From assembly GCA_005787865.1 (NCBI GenBank), contig SXZN01000058.1:1-8124 (forward strand): a DNA stretch of 8,124 bases. Reading direction: 5' to 3'. The translations under genes and the position numbers were made by a program. This document shows, piece after piece, positions 6,592 through 8,124 of this stretch (the first letter of the stretch is position 1; each line of letters begins with the position of its first letter). Source of the DNA: Opitutaceae bacterium (GTDB taxonomy: Bacteria > Verrucomicrobiota > Verrucomicrobiia > Opitutales > Opitutaceae). Below the pieces are notes generated by a model. It worked only from the letters and a program-made list of their open reading frames with translations, was not told the origin of the DNA and searched no databases.

Positions 6592-6975
6592 TTAGGTCAG
6601 GATAATTCGTTCCCATTCGAGGCGGGGATAGGAACCAAAATTCACTAATAAGCCAAGCTGGAGGCCAGTTATTTTTAGGTAATTGAGCAATTGTGCTCGG
6701 TGCTCGTCATTGAGGGCTTTTGCGCCCTTCAATTCGATAATTATTTTATCAAAGCCAATGAGGTCTGGCGTGTAAGTATGTTTAAGCGGGCGATCTCGAT
6801 AATAGATAGAGAAATTGCGTTGTCGCTCAAAAGGAATGCCCGAAAGCTCAAGTTCGATTTCTAGGGCGTCCTGATAAATTGCTTCCACGAAGCCATGGCC
6901 CTTGTCTTTATGCACCGCGAGGCAGGCGCCGATTAAACGATAGGCCTCATCCCGGTATAACATATCATCAGGCAT
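6592..6975 (-). CDS. GxxExxY protein (PD-(D/E)XK nuclease-like small protein)
   Basis: 127 residues, the usual size. The family-naming motif is GFVEAIY (28-34: G28, E31, Y34), within KGHGFVEAIYQDALEIEL. It is followed by the charged FERQ segment (49-52). Asp71 in YTPDLIGFD and the strand IIIELKGA (Glu81, Lys83) form a D...ExK arrangement like PD-(D/E)XK nucleases (Pfam PDDEXK_3). HRAQLLNYLK (92-101) resembles the Q-x-x-x-Y helix of RecB-like nucleases. Nuclease activity has not, to my knowledge, been shown for the family; its role is unknown. The start ATG closes an inverted-repeat arm, and the stop is two bases from the other arm. The frame is intact, with no connection to sugar metabolism. 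M5 is an alternative start. Confidence 0.92.
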   Translation of the reverse strand: MPDDMLYRDEAYRLIGACLAVHKDKGHGFVEAIYQDALEIELELSGIPFERQRNFSIYYRDRPLKHTYTPDLIGFDKIIIELKGAKALNDEHRAQLLNYLKITGLQLGLLVNFGSYPRLEWERIILT

Positions 6976-7009
6976 GGCTTTCGCGAATCTTGGCGCTCTT
7001 CGCGGTTAA
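6973..7009. repeat. Proximal inverted-repeat arm of the GxxExxY cassette
   Basis: The minus-strand reading begins TTAACCGCGAAGAGCGCC and ends TTCGCGAAAGCCATG, the final ATG being the GxxExxY start codon. It lies four bases after the stop of the NRS/ER-like gene. It pairs with 6554-6590 at 28 of 37 positions. Confidence 0.82.
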
Positions 7010-7013
7010 TTCC

Positions 7014-7883
7014 TTAGCCCCTGACCCAGCGGCGAAGATCGCGTTCGATCGCGGTGTGGACTTCGGTCATTTTGATGCCGGTGGCGGCTAATTTGGCGGA
7101 GGTCATTACGCAATTCGAGCGCGGGGTTTTTGCGGCGGTACGCATAAACTCAGCTTCATCCTGGAAGAATTTAAAATCTTTATGGGATACGCCGGCTTTT
7201 TTAATCAGCTCGACCACTTCGCGGGTGGTGACTTGGCCGGGGTTCGTGACATTATAAATGCCGCCGGGCACCCGCTTTTCCCAGCAGGCGAAGGTTGCGG
7301 TGACGAATTCCTCTAACTGCGAAATGGAGTTATCGGCTTCGAGGAGCGTCGTGTAACGCAGGAGCTTAGTCAGGTAATTGCGCGGGCCATCGATCTCATT
7401 AAAGGGAATGCGCAGACGCCAAATGTAAGTTGAGGGGAAGCTGGCCAAGACTTCTTCGCCGAGCGCTTTGGTGCCTGAGTAAAAGCTGCAATTATTAGTG
7501 CGGAAGGTGAAGTTGGGGGTATCGGTTTCGCTGAAACCTGACCCGTCAGGACGGGCTCCAGTATAAATGCAGCCTGAAGAGACGTGGCCCCAGGGAACCT
7601 CGGCATCCGCGCAAGCCTGAGCGACGATTCCCGGCAGGACGGCGTTGCCCATGAGGCAGTCAGCTTTGTGTAATTCGCAGGCATCGACGTTGGGTTTGCC
7701 CGTGTAGCCGGCCGCATTGATCAGGAAGACCGGTCGCTCGCGACGGAGTAGAGCGGTGAGGGTCGCTTGATTAGTATAATCAAAATCGGCCCGCCGGAGA
7801 TCGCGGAAAGCGAGGCCTTTGCGCTCGAGTAACGCTTGATAAGCCGAACCTACATAGCCAGAGCCGCCGAGAAGATAGATCAT
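7014..7883 (-). CDS. NRS/ER (UER)-like nucleotide-rhamnose synthase: probable 3,5-epimerase/4-reductase
   Basis: Starting at the ATG at 7883 gives 289 residues beginning MIYLLGGSGYVGS, the NAD(P)-binding loop directly at the N-terminus. INAAG-x-TGKPNVDACE (55-70), SSGCIY (102-107), GFSETDTPNF (116-125), SFYSGTKALGEE (133-144; catalytic Tyr135/Lys139), PRNYLTKLLRY (167-177), YNVTNPG (210-216) and PRSN (254-257) correspond, from memory, to the C-terminal epimerase/reductase part of plant rhamnose synthase and stand-alone UER1. Those enzymes epimerise C3/C5 and reduce C4 of NDP-4-keto-6-deoxyglucose. Cys105 and Lys173 align with residues I recall being proposed for epimerisation in the Arabidopsis enzyme. 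It would thus replace RmlC and RmlD. A TTG start at 7943, with an AGGG upstream, would add 20 residues unlike the family. A plain RmlD-family reductase is the alternative. Confidence 0.85.
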   Translation of the reverse strand: MIYLLGGSGYVGSAYQALLERKGLAFRDLRRADFDYTNQATLTALLRRERPVFLINAAGYTGKPNVDACELHKADCLMGNAVLPGIVAQACADAEVPWGHVSSGCIYTGARPDGSGFSETDTPNFTFRTNNCSFYSGTKALGEEVLASFPSTYIWRLRIPFNEIDGPRNYLTKLLRYTTLLEADNSISQLEEFVTATFACWEKRVPGGIYNVTNPGQVTTREVVELIKKAGVSHKDFKFFQDEAEFMRTAAKTPRSNCVMTSAKLAATGIKMTEVHTAIERDLRRWVRG

Positions 7884-7952
7884 ACAGAGTGAGATAAAAT
7901 AGAAACGAGCAAGATGGGGAATGATGCGGGGGGCCAATAGCAATCTATCGCC

Positions 7953-8124
7953 CTAGCGCTTTTTGTAGTCTCCGCGGCTGAAGTATTTCTCTAACCAAAC
8001 ATAGGCGCAGATAAAGAAATAGCGGCTGCCCATTTCTTTGATTTTAAGTTTGGCCTCACCATATTTACGATTTTGCCAAGAGATGGGAATCACGGTCCAG
8101 GTGTAGCCGCGAACGATGGCCTTG
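7953..8124 (-). CDS. DPM-type family 2 glycosyltransferase, C-terminal fragment
   Basis: Only the last 56 codons plus TAG are present; the 5' part lies beyond 8124. The peptide contains TWTVIPISWQNRKYGEA, then KLKIKEMGSRY, then VWLEKYFSRGDYKK. This is the characteristic tail of bacterial dolichyl/polyprenyl-phosphate sugar transferase-like GT2 proteins, which usually move a sugar onto a lipid phosphate or a related acceptor at the inner membrane. The catalytic part is not in view, so the substrate cannot be judged. It ends 69 nt before the ATG of the NRS/ER-like gene and is in the same orientation, so it is probably co-transcribed. Confidence 0.8.
   Translation of the reverse strand, partial: KAIVRGYTWTVIPISWQNRKYGEAKLKIKEMGSRYFFICAYVWLEKYFSRGDYKKR

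Larger units (their letters stand above)
6554..7009 (-). mobile_element. Putative insertion cassette: GxxExxY ORF between 37-nt imperfect inverted repeats
   Basis: The 456-nt unit has arms at 6554-6590 and 6973-7009. Both start TTAACCGCGAAG (first 12 positions identical), both contain CGCGAA at positions 25-30 and both end in ATG. Hand alignment gives 28 of 37 matches. The palindromic tendency continues outward (AAGGA on both sides, with one extra A). It lies between the NRS/ER-like gene and rmlB. No transposase or clear target duplication is seen, so active or past mobility is an inference from architecture. Confidence 0.5.

Noticed and set aside
6537..7013. Toxin-antitoxin or restriction system based on the nuclease-like GxxExxY gene
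   Set aside because: There is only one ORF in the interval, with no partner gene, methyltransferase or antitoxin-like neighbour.
5040..7020. Target-site duplications flanking either cassette
   Set aside because: Bases immediately outside both pairs of arms were compared. Only a continuation of the inverted symmetry (AAGGA; G-rich) was seen, with no direct repeat.
1..8124. CRISPR array, tRNA or rRNA genes
   Set aside because: No regularly spaced direct repeats and no tRNA or rRNA-like segments were noticed; almost all sequence is accounted for by protein genes.

Overview
The window is a single-direction gene block. Every supportable gene lies on the minus strand, so it reads from 8124 down to 1. 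It looks like part of a bacterial surface-polysaccharide (O-antigen or exopolysaccharide type) cluster built around L-rhamnose nucleotide synthesis and glycosyl transfer. Base composition is moderate, roughly half GC. Almost none of the start codons has a recognisable Shine-Dalgarno sequence. Two small accessory genes (a four-helix-bundle/S23-type protein and a GxxExxY protein) sit inside the cluster. That mix, with a plant-RHM-like rhamnose synthase, would fit Verrucomicrobiota (Opitutae-like) or a related environmental phylum. This is a weak inference from gene content, not a demonstrated placement.

Layout in transcription order: (1) the 3' end of a family 2, DPM-type glycosyltransferase (8124-7953, 5' end outside the window); (2) a 289-residue NAD(P)-dependent epimerase/reductase resembling the C-terminal NRS/ER (UER) half of plant rhamnose synthase (7883-7014); (3) a GxxExxY / PD-(D/E)XK-like small protein (6975-6592) inside a 37-nt imperfect inverted repeat; (4) rmlB, dTDP-glucose 4,6-dehydratase (6536-5466); (5) a four-helix-bundle protein (5452-5090) inside a different 30-nt imperfect inverted repeat; (6) rmlA, glucose-1-phosphate thymidylyltransferase (5079-4156); (7) a 460-residue GT2 with a C-terminal beta-rich domain (4077-2695); (8) a very long GT2 starting one base after the previous stop (2693 to beyond position 1; at least 897 residues), carrying three tandem copies of a beta-rich module. 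No stretch longer than about 80 bases is free of coding sequence.

How they fit together: RmlA would make dTDP-glucose and RmlB its 4-keto-6-deoxy derivative. The NRS/ER-like protein could carry out both 3,5-epimerisation and 4-reduction, giving an L-rhamnose donor. No separate rmlC or classical rmlD is seen. The downstream glycosyltransferases would use this or other donors.

The most interesting structure is the pair of apparent insertion cassettes. Each is a small ORF whose start codon lies inside one arm of an imperfect inverted repeat, with an ATG at the aligned place in the opposite arm. The four-helix cassette appears to have been placed at the rmlB/rmlA junction: its arms supply the rmlB stop codon and the rmlA start codon. 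The second notable structure is the module triplication in the giant glycosyltransferase.
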